Counted from the first letter of the stretch, positions 8,331 to 18,500 are shown. The stretch: DNA of 64,000 nt from Clostridiales bacterium (GCA_017550385.1 JAFZPJ010000014.1:116280-180279); one strand, 5' to 3'. The notes: generated from the sequence alone by a model not told the origin. Numbers and translations are program-made.

Positions 8331-8888
8331 TCAGCGCTCGTAATCATCGATGATGAGCTCGATAGCCTGTCTGGGCTGTTCATACTTGCTCTTCTTACTC
8401 TTAGCAGCGGCAGATGTTGCTTCATCGAGGTAAGCGATGATACCGACAAAGAGAATGCTGCCGGCAAAAATGAGGATCATCAAGAGCTTAAAGATCGAGA
8501 TGATGATGCCTGCAACACCGAATCCCTTACCGGGCGCGCCGGACTTCTTTGCTCTGTTGATACCTGCAATGGACAGGATCAGTCCGAGCAGACCTGAGAG
8601 AAGAAGTGAGCAGATGAAACCTGCGATGCAGAGAGCATCCGTACTCTGCTGAGGCTGCTCCTGATACTGAGGCTGCGCATTATACGAAGGTGCCGGCTGC
8701 GGCTGTGCCACAGACTGAGCTGCGGGCTGCGGCTGAGACGCTCCGTATGACGGCGGAGCATACTTGGATTCATCGTTTACAGATGCAGATACCGGTTCAA
8801 CCTTCGTGCTCACAAAAGGTGTTCCGCAATCTTCGCAGAATCTGGCGCCGGCGTCATACTGTGCACCGCAATTAGGACAAAATGGCAT
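8331..8888 (-). CDS. Zinc-ribbon and DUF4190-like membrane protein
   Basis: A 185-residue protein. It has an N-terminal zinc ribbon CPNCGAQ...CEDCGTPF (residues 4-27), a low-complexity Gln/Pro/Ala linker (about 45-85), and then a DUF4190-type pair of hydrophobic segments with AGFICSLLLSGLLGLILS and GFGVAGIIISIFKLLM. The C-terminus is charged. Proteins of this layout are common membrane proteins of unknown role in Clostridia. It is the last gene of its unit, with a strong terminator behind it. Confidence 0.82.
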   Translation of the reverse strand: MPFCPNCGAQYDAGARFCEDCGTPFVSTKVEPVSASVNDESKYAPPSYGASQPQPAAQSVAQPQPAPSYNAQPQYQEQPQQSTDALCIAGFICSLLLSGLLGLILSIAGINRAKKSGAPGKGFGVAGIIISIFKLLMILIFAGSILFVGIIAYLDEATSAAAKSKKSKYEQPRQAIELIIDDYER

Positions 8889-8936
8889 ATCTTATCTCCC
8901 CCTTTACCATAAAAACATGAATTAAAGTATAACACA

Positions 8937-9440
8937 TCATTCATCATCTTCGTCTGCAAAGTCTTCGAATTCATCTACACGCTCGAGAAGGAATCTCACC
9001 CCGTCCCTGTCTATCGCGAATGCATCCGTCTCCGGGTTGATGACCAGTCCTTCCAATGCCGGGTCATCACACACTCTCTCGAGTATCTCCCTGATGGGAA
9101 CCTCGATGACCTCATTAGATTCGGCAAGTTCTCCCATCTCATCCCGCGATGTGAACAGAGGCATCCACTGCTTGCCGTCTTCGTTGCATACCACGAATGT
9201 CGTCCCCTGCTCAGGCAGATTCTCGAAAACATCTTCCGGCACCGCATCCGGGTTAAAATCCCAAACAACACGCATCTCATCCTCGATTGCCACAGGCGCC
9301 TTCCCGTTCTTGCTGATGCGGAAAATAAGGTGCGCAAATATCATGAGCGCATTGTCATCGTCCGGGCACTCGGTAAAAGCGCCGATTACTTCCTTAATGT
9401 ATACGGTATTAAGCTTCTCGTCCTTAGTCTTGCGTTCCAT
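8937..9440 (-). CDS. SseB-like N-terminal domain protein
   Basis: A 167-residue acidic soluble protein. The features WMPLFTSRDEM and LEGLVINPETDAFAIDR match the SseB N-terminal domain pattern (enhanced serine sensitivity protein family), whose biochemical role is unclear. The start at 9440 has AAGGAGG 8 bases upstream. It stands between a glycerate kinase gene and a zinc-ribbon gene; no partner is evident. Confidence 0.7.
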   Translation of the reverse strand: MERKTKDEKLNTVYIKEVIGAFTECPDDDNALMIFAHLIFRISKNGKAPVAIEDEMRVVWDFNPDAVPEDVFENLPEQGTTFVVCNEDGKQWMPLFTSRDEMGELAESNEVIEVPIREILERVCDDPALEGLVINPETDAFAIDRDGVRFLLERVDEFEDFADEDDE

Positions 9441-9563
9441 AACGAATACCTCCTTAAAGATAGATATAATGACCCCGCAGATACTTACCGCGGGATCACT
9501 ATTACTTCTGATCGCTCTCTTGACGGGTATAAATTAACACATGCCCTGTCCGTTAAAATGTAC

Positions 9564-10658
9564 TTATCGGACTTGACACCTTATCAGACCCTCAGCGGTC
9601 TCTGCTACGCTCCTGACCGCTTCATCACGTTCCATCACCGGACGGATGAGCGGCATGATCTTATTAAACCCGGCTTCGATGCACCGCTCCACGCCTTCGC
9701 CGGTAATACCGCAGATGCCATAGACAGGCTTACCGTACTTAAGTCCGAGTTCAAGGATCTTATATGGAGCCTTGCCGTTTACAGTCTGGCTATCCATCCT
9801 GCCCTCACCCGTTATGACCATGTCACTGTCTTTGATCTCACGCTCTGCAGCGGTTGCTGCCAGGACCATCTCCGCGCCCGACATAAGCACGGCGCCGCAG
9901 AGATTCTTAAGTGCAAAACTAATACCTCCGGCTGCACCTGTACCGGGCTCGTCCGAAGAGAACCCTGTGACCGAAGCAAAGTTTGCAAGATATGAATCCA
10001 TCTCGGCACACATCTCGGGAGTCGCACCCTTCTGCGGTCCGTAGACAAAACTCGCACCGTCAGGTCCGCACAGCGGATTGGTGACATCACACGCTGCCGT
10101 GACCGAGACATCGCCAAGACAAAGGCCTGACAGATCAACACAAGTCAGTTCCTTAAGTCCGGCAGCACCGGTACCGATATCCGTTCCGCTGCTGTCAGTC
10201 AGCTTAACGCCAAGCGCCTGAAGCATGCCCGCGCCGCCGTCGTTGGTCGCACTGCCTCCGATGAAGACGAAGATCTTGCGCGCACCACGGCGCACTGCAT
10301 CAGCGATCAGTTCGCCTGTACCATAGGAAGTCGCAGTAAGCGGGTCGCGTGAGTTCTCGGGAACAAGCGTAAGACCGGAAGCACGTGCCATCTCGATGTA
10401 GGCGCACCCGTCTGACGGAACATAGATATAAGAAGAATCAACAGGTGTACCGGAAGGTCCCGTCACGGTAAGCAGGATCTCGCTTCCTCCGACAAAAGGC
10501 GCGATACAGTCAAGCGTGCCTTCGCCACCGTCGGCCAGAGGCAAAACGCTTACTTCAGCATCGGGACATGCGCGGAGGATGCCGCTCTTGACGGCATTGC
10601 CGGCTTCAAGGGAAGTCAGGCTCCCTTTGAACGAATCCATTGCGACGGTGATCTTCAT
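9564..10658 (-). CDS. Glycerate kinase (GarK/GlxK family)
   Basis: A 364-residue protein that phosphorylates D-glycerate with ATP, feeding it into glycolysis (2-phosphoglycerate is the usual product in this family). Family motifs are intact: MDSFKGSLTS at the N-terminus, PLADGGEGT, GGSATNDGGAGMLQALG, GAAGGISFAL and ITGEGRMDSQTVNGKAP. The length is typical. It begins 8 bases after the stop of the upstream membrane gene and has no visible Shine-Dalgarno sequence, so translation may be coupled to that gene. The gene name cannot be narrowed between garK and glxK. Confidence 0.93.
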   Translation of the reverse strand: MKITVAMDSFKGSLTSLEAGNAVKSGILRACPDAEVSVLPLADGGEGTLDCIAPFVGGSEILLTVTGPSGTPVDSSYIYVPSDGCAYIEMARASGLTLVPENSRDPLTATSYGTGELIADAVRRGARKIFVFIGGSATNDGGAGMLQALGVKLTDSSGTDIGTGAAGLKELTCVDLSGLCLGDVSVTAACDVTNPLCGPDGASFVYGPQKGATPEMCAEMDSYLANFASVTGFSSDEPGTGAAGGISFALKNLCGAVLMSGAEMVLAATAAEREIKDSDMVITGEGRMDSQTVNGKAPYKILELGLKYGKPVYGICGITGEGVERCIEAGFNKIMPLIRPVMERDEAVRSVAETAEGLIRCQVR

Positions 10659-10666
10659 ATAGGGAG

Positions 10667-11197
10667 TTATAACGGATCAGCAGGCGCTTCCACTGCCGGT
10701 GCTGCCGCCTTCTTAAAATCCTTGTGTACCAGCACCGCGAGGACGATGTCGACGCAATAGATGCAGTTGCCGATGAGGTACAATATGAACTTCCACACGG
10801 GTATCTTCTTGCTCATGATGAGCTTGATCGTGCAGATCTCTTCGGGAATGACCGTGGTGAGGAAAACGCCAATGTCGATCGCGATGAAGACCGGGATAAA
10901 CAGCAGACCGACACCCATCAGGCCCATGAAGATCAGCACGCCCAGCACGGCGATGATGAAGAATATGATGTAGTACGGGATCTGTATGAACTTGTTGATC
11001 ATGGTGACCTTGGCGAGTTTGGCCTTATCCCTGCTTACTATGCTGAGGATGATCGTCGTAAGAAGCTGCACTGCGAAAATGACAGCGAGTATACCCAAGA
11101 CATCATCTGACGATTCAGAGCCGGTTTCCGCCACAATAGCCACAATGCCAAGATAGATGTACGGTGTTATGCCGTTGATGATAAGTATCCATTCCAT
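10667..11197 (-). CDS. Membrane protein of unknown function
   Basis: A 176-residue polytopic protein with about five hydrophobic segments, a cytoplasmic-type loop with RDKAKLAKV and a Lys/Ala-rich C-terminal tail. The ATG at 11197 has AAAGGG 8 bases upstream; a GTG at 11206 overlaps that site. It is directly upstream of the glycerate kinase gene. I do not recognise the family. Confidence 0.7.
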   Translation of the reverse strand: MEWILIINGITPYIYLGIVAIVAETGSESSDDVLGILAVIFAVQLLTTIILSIVSRDKAKLAKVTMINKFIQIPYYIIFFIIAVLGVLIFMGLMGVGLLFIPVFIAIDIGVFLTTVIPEEICTIKLIMSKKIPVWKFILYLIGNCIYCVDIVLAVLVHKDFKKAAAPAVEAPADPL

Positions 11198-11305
11198 GTA
11201 AGTCACCCTTTCGCTGCATCCGCTTGGATGCCTTTGTAATTATACATTTGCGGTCTTCAGCAAAGTAAGGCAGTTTGTCGGTTTTATGGAATCGGCTCCG
11301 TTACT

Positions 11306-11689
11306 CTATACCCACTCTGCCGGGATTCCGATAGTAGCCGTCAGTATTATTCCCACGATGCCGAGCACGATCGCAAGGATCGGGATCCAGATCAACTTGA
11401 AGCGTTTGTTCACCAGAGTAACTATCGCACCAATGATGCCCATCACGCATCCGGCACCGCCAAATATAAACCCGAATCCCATTATCGCTATATACCCGAA
11501 GATCACCAGCGCTGCCTCGGTGGTCAGATGCACCGAGCCGGAAGAATACGTCAGGCACAAAGCCGCCAGCAGACTGCAGATGATCGAGAGAACCGATGAT
11601 ACTACCGCGACTATTGACGGCACTACCGATACAACGGTCTTAAGATTTGCAGGTTTTCCCGCCTGCGCGTATTGTTCTTGGTTCGACAT
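11306..11689 (-). CDS. Small membrane protein of unknown function
   Basis: A 127-residue protein with three long hydrophobic, Gly/Ala/Ile-rich segments (about residues 18-45, 55-85 and 95-122) and a short polar N-terminus. The start at ATG 11689 has GGGGA about 7 bases upstream. The segments resemble DUF4190-like double-glycine membrane domains but no zinc ribbon is present. Function unknown. Confidence 0.65.
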   Translation of the reverse strand: MSNQEQYAQAGKPANLKTVVSVVPSIVAVVSSVLSIICSLLAALCLTYSSGSVHLTTEAALVIFGYIAIMGFGFIFGGAGCVMGIIGAIVTLVNKRFKLIWIPILAIVLGIVGIILTATIGIPAEWV

Positions 11690-11743
11690 ATTACTATCCC
11701 CTATATGCTGATACTTCATAATAACACATACAGGCTGCCGGCC

Positions 11744-12058
11744 TCACACGATAATAAACGGGCTCATCCACTCCGCGAGCTCATAGAATTCCTCGACCGA
11801 GAGCAGTGACCGGGACGAGCTCGCCGCAGCAGCGCACACGGTATTGTGAAGGCATCCGTATAGCTTGCGGTTGATGTCGACCGCCACCGGGAACCTCGTC
11901 TTGATGACCTCTTCCCTGGAGGTGCTGCCATCTGCTTCGCAGGCATAGCCGTTCTTCTCGAGGAACTCAACGAATAGCACCCTCGCTTCCTTCCCCCTGA
12001 TGCGCACATAGCAGATATCAGCCGGCATGTTCTTCTCATTACCATCTTCTCTCATCAT
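11744..12058 (-). CDS. Hypothetical protein
   Basis: A 104-residue soluble protein beginning at one of two adjacent ATGs (12058 or 12055) behind GGGAGG. It has a mixed alpha/beta composition with KARVLFVEFLEKNGYAC and an Ala/Ser stretch before a C-terminal helix; no family is recognised. A terminator hairpin for the preceding HIRAN gene lies just upstream (12084-12105), so this gene either has its own promoter or is read through. Confidence 0.55.
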   Translation of the reverse strand: MMREDGNEKNMPADICYVRIRGKEARVLFVEFLEKNGYACEADGSTSREEVIKTRFPVAVDINRKLYGCLHNTVCAAAASSSRSLLSVEEFYELAEWMSPFIIV

Positions 12059-12074
12059 AAAACCTCCCATAAAG

Positions 12075-12105
12075 GTCAGCAAAGCCTGTCGCACGAACGA
12101 CAGGC
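12075..12105 (-). terminator. Terminator-like hairpin after the HIRAN gene
   Basis: Stem GCCTGTCG (12084-12091) / CGACAGGC (12098-12105) with a 6-base loop. Its minus-strand tail is TTTGCTGACCTTT, so termination may be incomplete. Confidence 0.65.
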
Positions 12106-12142
12106 CTGCTGCTTCTCATTGATCCGGTCTGAAACCTGATAT

Positions 12143-12649
12143 CTATTTCTTGCTCTTTGCCGTTGTCACTCTCGCGACTACACAAGTCGGAAGGACAAAC
12201 ACGATCTCGGCCTTCGCCTTGTCACCGATCTTGTCGTAAAGCCTGCCTGCGCTGAAGCAGTCGCCGATGACAGTCTTCGTACTGTTGGCGACGTAACCGA
12301 TCTTGCCCAGCGGCTTGATCTCGACCCTGATCGCCTCCTTGTCATACTCGTTATCCGGCTCCTTGATGAGCTTCACCACATCACCTCTCTCAAGGAACTC
12401 AGCACCGTGTCTGAACTGCATCCCGGTAATGGTAATAAACATATCTGTCATCGTTCTATCCTCCTTCCCGAGGGACTTATCGTCCGCCTCTTTCTGATTA
12501 GATAGTAACCCGCCGATGCTGCCATTAATGGGACTCTTCTGCAGGACCTCGATGTTCCCGAACTCGCCCGTCGCCTTGTACACGCAGATCATCTCACCCG
12601 GCGGCCCGACGAAGACTTGACCTATGAACTCCTTATCGATATCTCTCAT
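12143..12649 (-). CDS. HIRAN domain protein with two possible starts
   Basis: A 168-residue frame. Residues 70-165 are a HIRAN domain (FITITGMQFRHGAEF, KEPDNEYDKEAIRV, LGKIGYVANS), a fold that elsewhere binds DNA ends in repair helicases and is also found alone in Clostridia. ATG 12451 (residue 67) has a full AAGGAGG 8 bases upstream and would give the 102-residue stand-alone form usual in the family. ATG 12649 has only a weaker GAGG/GGGA site, overlapping the stop of the ADP-ribosylglycohydrolase gene. Both forms may be made. Confidence 0.78.
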   Translation of the reverse strand: MRDIDKEFIGQVFVGPPGEMICVYKATGEFGNIEVLQKSPINGSIGGLLSNQKEADDKSLGKEDRTMTDMFITITGMQFRHGAEFLERGDVVKLIKEPDNEYDKEAIRVEIKPLGKIGYVANSTKTVIGDCFSAGRLYDKIGDKAKAEIVFVLPTCVVARVTTAKSKK

Positions 12650-12655
12650 CTTCCC

Positions 12656-13456
12656 TCACCTCGCTGTCCTTAATGTAAACTCCGCCATTACCTCCGCTAT
12701 ATCTCTCGTCAAATACTTATCCGCACGCTCGATGATGTCGCCCGGCACTCCCCAGAATGCTTCAGCCACTGCACCTGCGATCGCACCTAATGTATCGGCA
12801 TCGCCGCCGATGGACATCACGTTCCTCAGACAGTCCTCGTATGACTCTGATTCCAGGAAGCACTCGAAAGCTTCCGGCATGGTGTGCATGCAATCCTCGA
12901 CATGGTGGTACCCGGGACGGATTTCATCCAAAGTCCTGCTCAGGTCATAGCCGAACTCGCGCACGATGTAGTCTCGGATCTCGTCCTTAGCCGCGCCCTT
13001 CCGAGCCATGAAGATCGCAGCTGCGACGGACTCCGCGCCCTTTACTCCTTCCGGATGGTTATGCGTGACCTCAGCCGTCCACCTCGCGACCTCGCGTGTG
13101 CGCTCGATCGTATCGTACAGCCAGCCGACAGATGCCACTCGCATGCCCGAACCGTTGCCGTAGCTGCCGTATGGTTCCGTCTGCCTCGAGAAGAGCCACG
13201 TCCCGAACCTTCCGCCATACCCGGCATTAGGATACGCATGTCCCCACTTCTTCATGGACTTGATGAGAAGTTCTTTGACTGCCGCCTCATCAGCATCACT
13301 GCCGGCATCCATTAGCGCCTCAGCCACCGCGATTGTCATGACCGTATCGTCCGTGAATTCGCACTTATCCGTGAATAGTTCGAATTCCTTGGTCTTGCCG
13401 CCTCTGTCAAACTCGAACCTGCTTCCTACGATGTCTCCTATGATTGCTCCAAACAT
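12656..13456 (-). CDS. ADP-ribosylglycohydrolase family protein (DraG-like)
   Basis: A 266-residue protein. It shows the family's metal-binding motifs: GAIIGDIVGSRFEF at the N-terminus, FTDDTVMT and IGGDADTLGAIAGAVAEAFWG. This family removes ADP-ribose from proteins or nucleic acids, or hydrolyses related ADP-ribosyl compounds. The start is ATG 13456 with AAGGAGG 8 bases upstream. It is first in an operon with the HIRAN gene, which begins 6 bases after its stop. Confidence 0.92.
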   Translation of the reverse strand: MFGAIIGDIVGSRFEFDRGGKTKEFELFTDKCEFTDDTVMTIAVAEALMDAGSDADEAAVKELLIKSMKKWGHAYPNAGYGGRFGTWLFSRQTEPYGSYGNGSGMRVASVGWLYDTIERTREVARWTAEVTHNHPEGVKGAESVAAAIFMARKGAAKDEIRDYIVREFGYDLSRTLDEIRPGYHHVEDCMHTMPEAFECFLESESYEDCLRNVMSIGGDADTLGAIAGAVAEAFWGVPGDIIERADKYLTRDIAEVMAEFTLRTAR

Positions 13457-13607
13457 ATATCTATCCTCCTTATACACCATTATTAAATCACAGACCGTGT
13501 CCGAATAATGGAACATATCTGACCAACCATCAGTCTATGAGTGTTTCCGGTTACAAGATTATGTTGAAAACACGCTTCCACTTCATCGAAGACAACTGTT
13601 AAAATTG

Positions 13608-13664
13608 AACACGACATCCCTGTCGGGTATGTAAAACACGGCATCTCTCACCCTCTGTCGTGTT
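13608..13664. promoter_or_regulatory. Repeated AACACGRCA elements upstream of the XRE gene
   Basis: AACACGACA at 13608-13616, AACACGGCA at 13635-13643 and the reverse complement TGTCGTGTT at 13656-13664 lie within 100 bases upstream of the XRE regulator start. Spacing and orientation suggest operator half-sites, perhaps for autoregulation. Confidence 0.4.
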
Positions 13665-13709
13665 AAAACAACGTCCGTTTTGCTACATTCATCTCGAAAG
13701 GAGACACAC

Positions 13710-14321
13710 ATGGATCAAATCAAGATAGGCTCCCTTCTTAAGGAACTTAGAAATGAGCATAACTTATCTCAGGAGCAATTAGCCGAGAAGTTTAATGTAT
13801 CTTCAAGATCCGTCTCAAGATGGGAGAACGGCAACACGATGCCGGATATCAGCATAATAATCGAACTGGCTGATTTCTACGACATCGATATCCGCGAATT
13901 ATTAAGCGGTGAAAGGAAGAGTAACAAAATGGACGAGAACTTAAAAGAAACTTTGGTAATGGTAGCAGACTACACGGAAGAAGATAAGAAGAAGATCCTT
14001 GATAAGGTATACTTCTGCGGGCAGGGTACGATGATATGCGCGGTGCTTGTCATGCTTACTTATTTTGTTACCGCGTTTCTTGAATATCAGCCGAGTCTGC
14101 TGGTGATCTCATTGATACTTGCAAGCGGCATCTTCGCGATCAACACGATAATGGCGGGACTTCAGCTCAAGGGTAGGATGAGCAAGGAACGCAATAAGAA
14201 GAAGATCCGCGCCTCCGTGGCGATCTGGGTAGGCATCACACTTCTTATCCTCATATTCATGACATTTATCCTTCCGGGCATCCTAGTCAGCGTATTGGGA
14301 ATGGGACATCCGGTAGCTTAA
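13710..14321 (+). CDS. XRE-family regulator with C-terminal membrane segments
   Basis: A 203-residue protein. The N-terminal Cro/C1-type helix-turn-helix (about residues 6-60: LLKELRNEHNLSQEQLAEKF, SRSVSRWENGNTMPD) is followed by a charged linker and three hydrophobic segments in the C-terminal half. Such membrane-tethered XRE regulators are common in Clostridia. ATG 13710 has AAAGGAGA upstream. A strong terminator follows, so it is monocistronic. The target is unknown; it may act on its own promoter through the repeats at 13608-13664. Confidence 0.87.
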   Translation: MDQIKIGSLLKELRNEHNLSQEQLAEKFNVSSRSVSRWENGNTMPDISIIIELADFYDIDIRELLSGERKSNKMDENLKETLVMVADYTEEDKKKILDKVYFCGQGTMICAVLVMLTYFVTAFLEYQPSLLVISLILASGIFAINTIMAGLQLKGRMSKERNKKKIRASVAIWVGITLLILIFMTFILPGILVSVLGMGHPVA

Positions 14322-14341
14322 AAGCTTAACTATCAAAGAAT

Positions 14342-14375
14342 AAAGCTAAGTTCTTAGAACTTAGCTTTTTCTTTA
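14342..14375 (+). terminator. Terminator of the XRE gene
   Basis: A perfect 12-bp stem (14342-14353 with 14357-14368), 3-base loop, with U-rich end TTTTTCTTT. Confidence 0.92.
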
Positions 14376-14451
14376 CCGCTTTATTCCAGATCGTATCCCA
14401 ACAGTGCTATACTCACATTGATATATTACTAACATCCGGGAGCCCCTCTTC

Positions 14452-14829
14452 ATGAAAACGATCCATGTTGTAGCCGCCATAATCCGTGAGGGGGAGAAGC
14501 TTTTCGCGACCCAGAGAGGGTACGGAGAGTACAAGGACAAGTGGGAGTTCCCGGGCGGCAAGGTCGAGGAGAATGAGACCCCCGAAGATGCCCTCATAAG
14601 AGAGATCAAAGAAGAACTGGATGCAGACATAACCGTCAGCGGATTCCTGACTACGGTTGAATACGACTACCCTGAATTCCATCTGTCGATGGATTGTTTC
14701 CTGGCGGAACTTAAGGAAGGATCGAGCCTTAGTCTCAAAGAGCATGAGGCGGCAAAGTGGCTGACAAGAGATGAGCTCGGTTCGGTCGACTGGCTGCCGG
14801 CAGACTTAACGGTAATAGAATTACTCTGA
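14452..14829 (+). CDS. Nudix hydrolase (MutT-like, 8-oxo-dGTP diphosphatase type)
   Basis: A 125-residue protein that hydrolyses nucleoside diphosphate-X bonds; the length and the KWEFPGGKVEENETP start of the box fit MutT/CTP-type pyrophosphatases that sanitise oxidised nucleotides. The Nudix box runs from GGKVEENE through REIKEELDADI (about residues 37-60), with Asp replacing the last Gly of the consensus. GGGAG lies 9 bases before the ATG. Its 3' end overlaps the convergent lipoprotein gene by 9 bases. Confidence 0.9.
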   Translation: MKTIHVVAAIIREGEKLFATQRGYGEYKDKWEFPGGKVEENETPEDALIREIKEELDADITVSGFLTTVEYDYPEFHLSMDCFLAELKEGSSLSLKEHEAAKWLTRDELGSVDWLPADLTVIELL

Positions 14830-15495
14830 TTGCCTTACGCCCATCGTATATCCGTATACTGCATTCCAGGTGTGATACTTTGCACCAACCTCGGTATCCT
14901 TTTCCCACGGAGCAGACCAGATGGTGATGAATACCTCTGAGGTATACACCGATTTGGTGAAGAATTCACGCTCGTCAAAATCCTTGAGCGCATCTTCTAT
15001 CTTGCTCATTATCTCTGCAGCTTCATCGTCAGTCAGGAGCCTGTCGGTATTGATATTGATCTTGGCATAATATCCGAAGCTGAGTCCGGTCACATCAGAT
15101 ATCTGCAGTTCGCCTGCATCCAGAGTGATCCCGTTTTCTTCGAGATACTCATCAAGGTCCGATTCTTCGATGAAAGTCTGAAGGTAATAATAACTGAATT
15201 CTTCGGCCGTGTAGGATACGTCCTTGATCCCGGTATCTCCGCGCTCTACCCACATCTCATACACGGCATATGTGAAGCCCCATTCATCGTCCTTCATCTC
15301 GTGGACCGTTATGTCGTTGACCTTATATGAGTCCACCTCTTTGCAGGGACCGCACCAGTACTCCGCGAATTCTTCCGCATCCTTGAATTCGGAATCATAG
15401 GGCTCGCCTGTGTCGAATAAGCTGCCCGCACTGTAGCTGCAGCCTGTCAGCAGCAGACTTGCTGCTACGGCTATCGCGGTAATGGTCTTCCTCAT
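14821..15495 (-). CDS. Lipoprotein of unknown function
   Basis: A 224-residue protein with signal peptide and lipobox (LLLTGC, Cys19). The mature part is acidic and aromatic-rich (Tyr, Trp), with no recognised domain. ATG 15495 follows the HD-GYP sensor gene by 7 bases, with GAGG overlapping the upstream stop, so it is the second gene of that operon and might be an exported partner of the sensor. The longer frame upstream is a shadow of the sensor gene. Confidence 0.8.
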   Translation of the reverse strand: MRKTITAIAVAASLLLTGCSYSAGSLFDTGEPYDSEFKDAEEFAEYWCGPCKEVDSYKVNDITVHEMKDDEWGFTYAVYEMWVERGDTGIKDVSYTAEEFSYYYLQTFIEESDLDEYLEENGITLDAGELQISDVTGLSFGYYAKININTDRLLTDDEAAEIMSKIEDALKDFDEREFFTKSVYTSEVFITIWSAPWEKDTEVGAKYHTWNAVYGYTMGVRQSE

Positions 15496-15502
15496 ATTGA
15501 CC

Positions 15503-18500
15503 TCAGCTGTTCTCGTCAGGCAGGCCTTCATCTCCGAGCGCTCCGGCGGTCTTGTCGTCCACATCCTTGAGCACGCCCTTATCAACGAGCGACAGGAAAG
15601 CATTTACGACTTCCGGATCCAGCTGCGTGCCGCTGACTTCCTTGATGATGCCTACTACCTTCTCGAACGGCATCCTGTTACGGTACGGCCTGTTCGAATA
15701 CATCGCATCGAAAGTATCGGCGACGCCGATTATGCGTGCCACAAGAGGGATCTCCTCGCCATGCAGACCGTTCGGATATCCCTTGCCGTCAGGTCTCTCA
15801 TGATGCATACCCGCACCGATCGAGAGTTCAGGCATGATGCTGATGTCCTTCAATGTATCGTAGCCGAGGGCAGCATGCGACTTGATCGTCTCATACTCAT
15901 TGTCGTCGAGCTTGCCAGGCTTATTCAGGACTTCCATCGGAATACCGATCTTGCCTACGTCGTGCATAAGGGCGATGTTGTAGTACTTCTCGACGTCGTC
16001 ATCGCTGCAGCCCATCTCACGGGCGAGCAACGAAGTATAGTATGCCACGCGGACAGAGTGACCTCTGGTGTACTTGTCCTTCATATCGATTACTTTCGCG
16101 AAAGCCTCTGTGATCTCACGGATGAGCTTTTTCTGTTCGCGGTTCTTCGCCTTGAGCTTGGCGGTGCGCTTGTCGATAATGTTCTTGACTACCGCATATA
16201 CGATCCACGCAAAGAGCAGCAGCATCGCACACATGAACCACAGTTCTTCGTAGACGTGCTTCTGCTTGGTTATCTGAACCATTACAGTCTTGGTCTCGCC
16301 GGTCTGCGGATCGACGATGCCCATCTCGAAATAATACTTTCCTCCCGCCAGGTTCGTGTAATCCACGGGCTTAAGATCACTCCTGGCAACCGTAACGGCC
16401 TGGCTGTCGAAGCCCTTGAGCTGATATGACACGTTCGGGTTTATGAGCGCATAGTTGAAGACATAACTGTAGATTGTAAGCTTCTGCGTGCTCGCCGGGA
16501 TCGTAAAGTTGCCGTCATCATCCGGATAGATGAATACGCCGTCCGCCTCGATAAAAGGCACAGCCGCCTTGAGCTCGCTTACGTTCTCAAAGCTCGCCTC
16601 GATGTTTACTTTCGTAACGGTAGTAGTGCCCGCCATGAACAGATATCCGTCATCCGTCAGCTCACTGTAAGAGTTCGAAGTCGAGATACCGGGCAGACCG
16701 TTATAGATACCGTAGTATTCGTAAGAGAATTCCTCGCCGCTGAGCATGTCGCTTGCCTTGACAACGTAGATACCGTTGGAAGACAGCACCCAGAGCTCGT
16801 CCTTGGTGTTCTGGTAGATATCGAAATTATTCAGATACGGGAAGTTAGACACATTCGTCACATTATAATCCGCATCCAGGTACTCTATGGAGTTGCTCGT
16901 TACGATCCACATGATGTCTCTGGAAGTATCCTTCTTGACTCTCATTACGACGTCCGAGGTAAGTCCCGCGTTGTCCACGTTCAATGACTTCACGCCGCCG
17001 GCAGTGATAACGAATATACCGCCGCCGTCCGTGCCGACCACGATATCGCCGTTGTCCATCTGGTCTGCGGTCAGGATCTCCGTATTGGTAAAACCGTCAC
17101 CTCCGTCGTAGACCTTGGCGACACTGAAGTCATCATCCAATACCGCGAGGCCGCCGGTGCAGCAGACTATCATTGTGCCGTCACTGCACTCATGGACCGT
17201 CCTTACCCTGTTCGAAGGAAGTCCGTCAGATTCCGTGATCGACGTGAGCGTACTGCCGTCATAGACGAGCAGTCCGTAATCACTGAACGTCGACAGCCAA
17301 AGCCTTCCCTGACTGTCTTCTATGATGGACCTGATCTTGCAGTCTTCAAGGAGCGTGATGAGGTTCTTGGATCCGCTTTCCGCACCGCCCAACGTTACTA
17401 TCTTGCTTACCGGCACATTGTTCTGCACCTTGCCGCCGCTTATTACTATCAGGCCGTCGTTCTTGGTTCCTATATAGAGCTCATCGTTATATACGCATGT
17501 CGTGTATACAACGCCTTCCGGAAGTTTGTACTTATTGAAGATATCCGTGAACTGATTGGGAACGATCTTCATTACACCCTGCTGCGACGATACATACCAC
17601 ACGTTGCCGCTGTAATCGTATAGCATATCCTCTATCGACGTCGTCATCGGGATAGGCTCTATCTTAATGAACGTCGTATCGTTCCTTACATCAGCAAAAT
17701 ACCCTACTCCGTTATCCGTGCACACCCAAAGCATGCCGTCCTGGTAGTTCATCGAGTTAATGTAGTTATAGTCGTCGGTATAGTAACGCTGCGACCTGCT
17801 GAATCCGCCGTCCTGGAACTTGCCGTAATAGATGGTATTGCCGGAGTCTCCGATATAAGCAAACCCGGGTCTCTCCGGATCCGGTGTCACGGACCTGGCC
17901 CCTGTTATGCCGCTGAGCTTGCTCTCATCGTAGAATCCGATGAGTTCCGTATCCTTGATCTGGAACACGCAGCCGTCCAGGGTCGTTCCGTATATCGTGT
18001 CTTCAGCGCCGACCTTGAGCTGCCTTACATACTTCTCTGCGATCTCTTTTGCTTCGAGCGTGTGCACGACCATATCCTGGTCAATCCAGATTACACCTTC
18101 CGTCGTGCCGGCTATTATGTTGCCGGCCTGGTCTTCGCAGATGGATCTTATCGACAGGGACTTGAGTCCGTCGTTCCTGTTGAACGTCCTGAACTGCCCG
18201 TCTTCCATGACGGAGATGCCGCTGTCGTTCGTTCCTATCCAGAGCCTGTTCTGCGAATCCACATAAAGGCTTACGACGCTCGAGATGCCTGCGTTGATAC
18301 TCATGTTCTCGAAAGTGTTGCCGTCGTACCTGATAAGTCCGCTGTAACTTCCGATCCAGATGAAGCCCTCTTCCGTCTGCACTATCGCATTAGCCTCCGA
18401 CGTAGGCAGACCGTTCTGATTGTCGTAGAGCACTGCGGAATAACCCTCAGACGATATGGTCGGATCTACCATGACCTCAGTTCCTCCGCCTGTCTGATCC

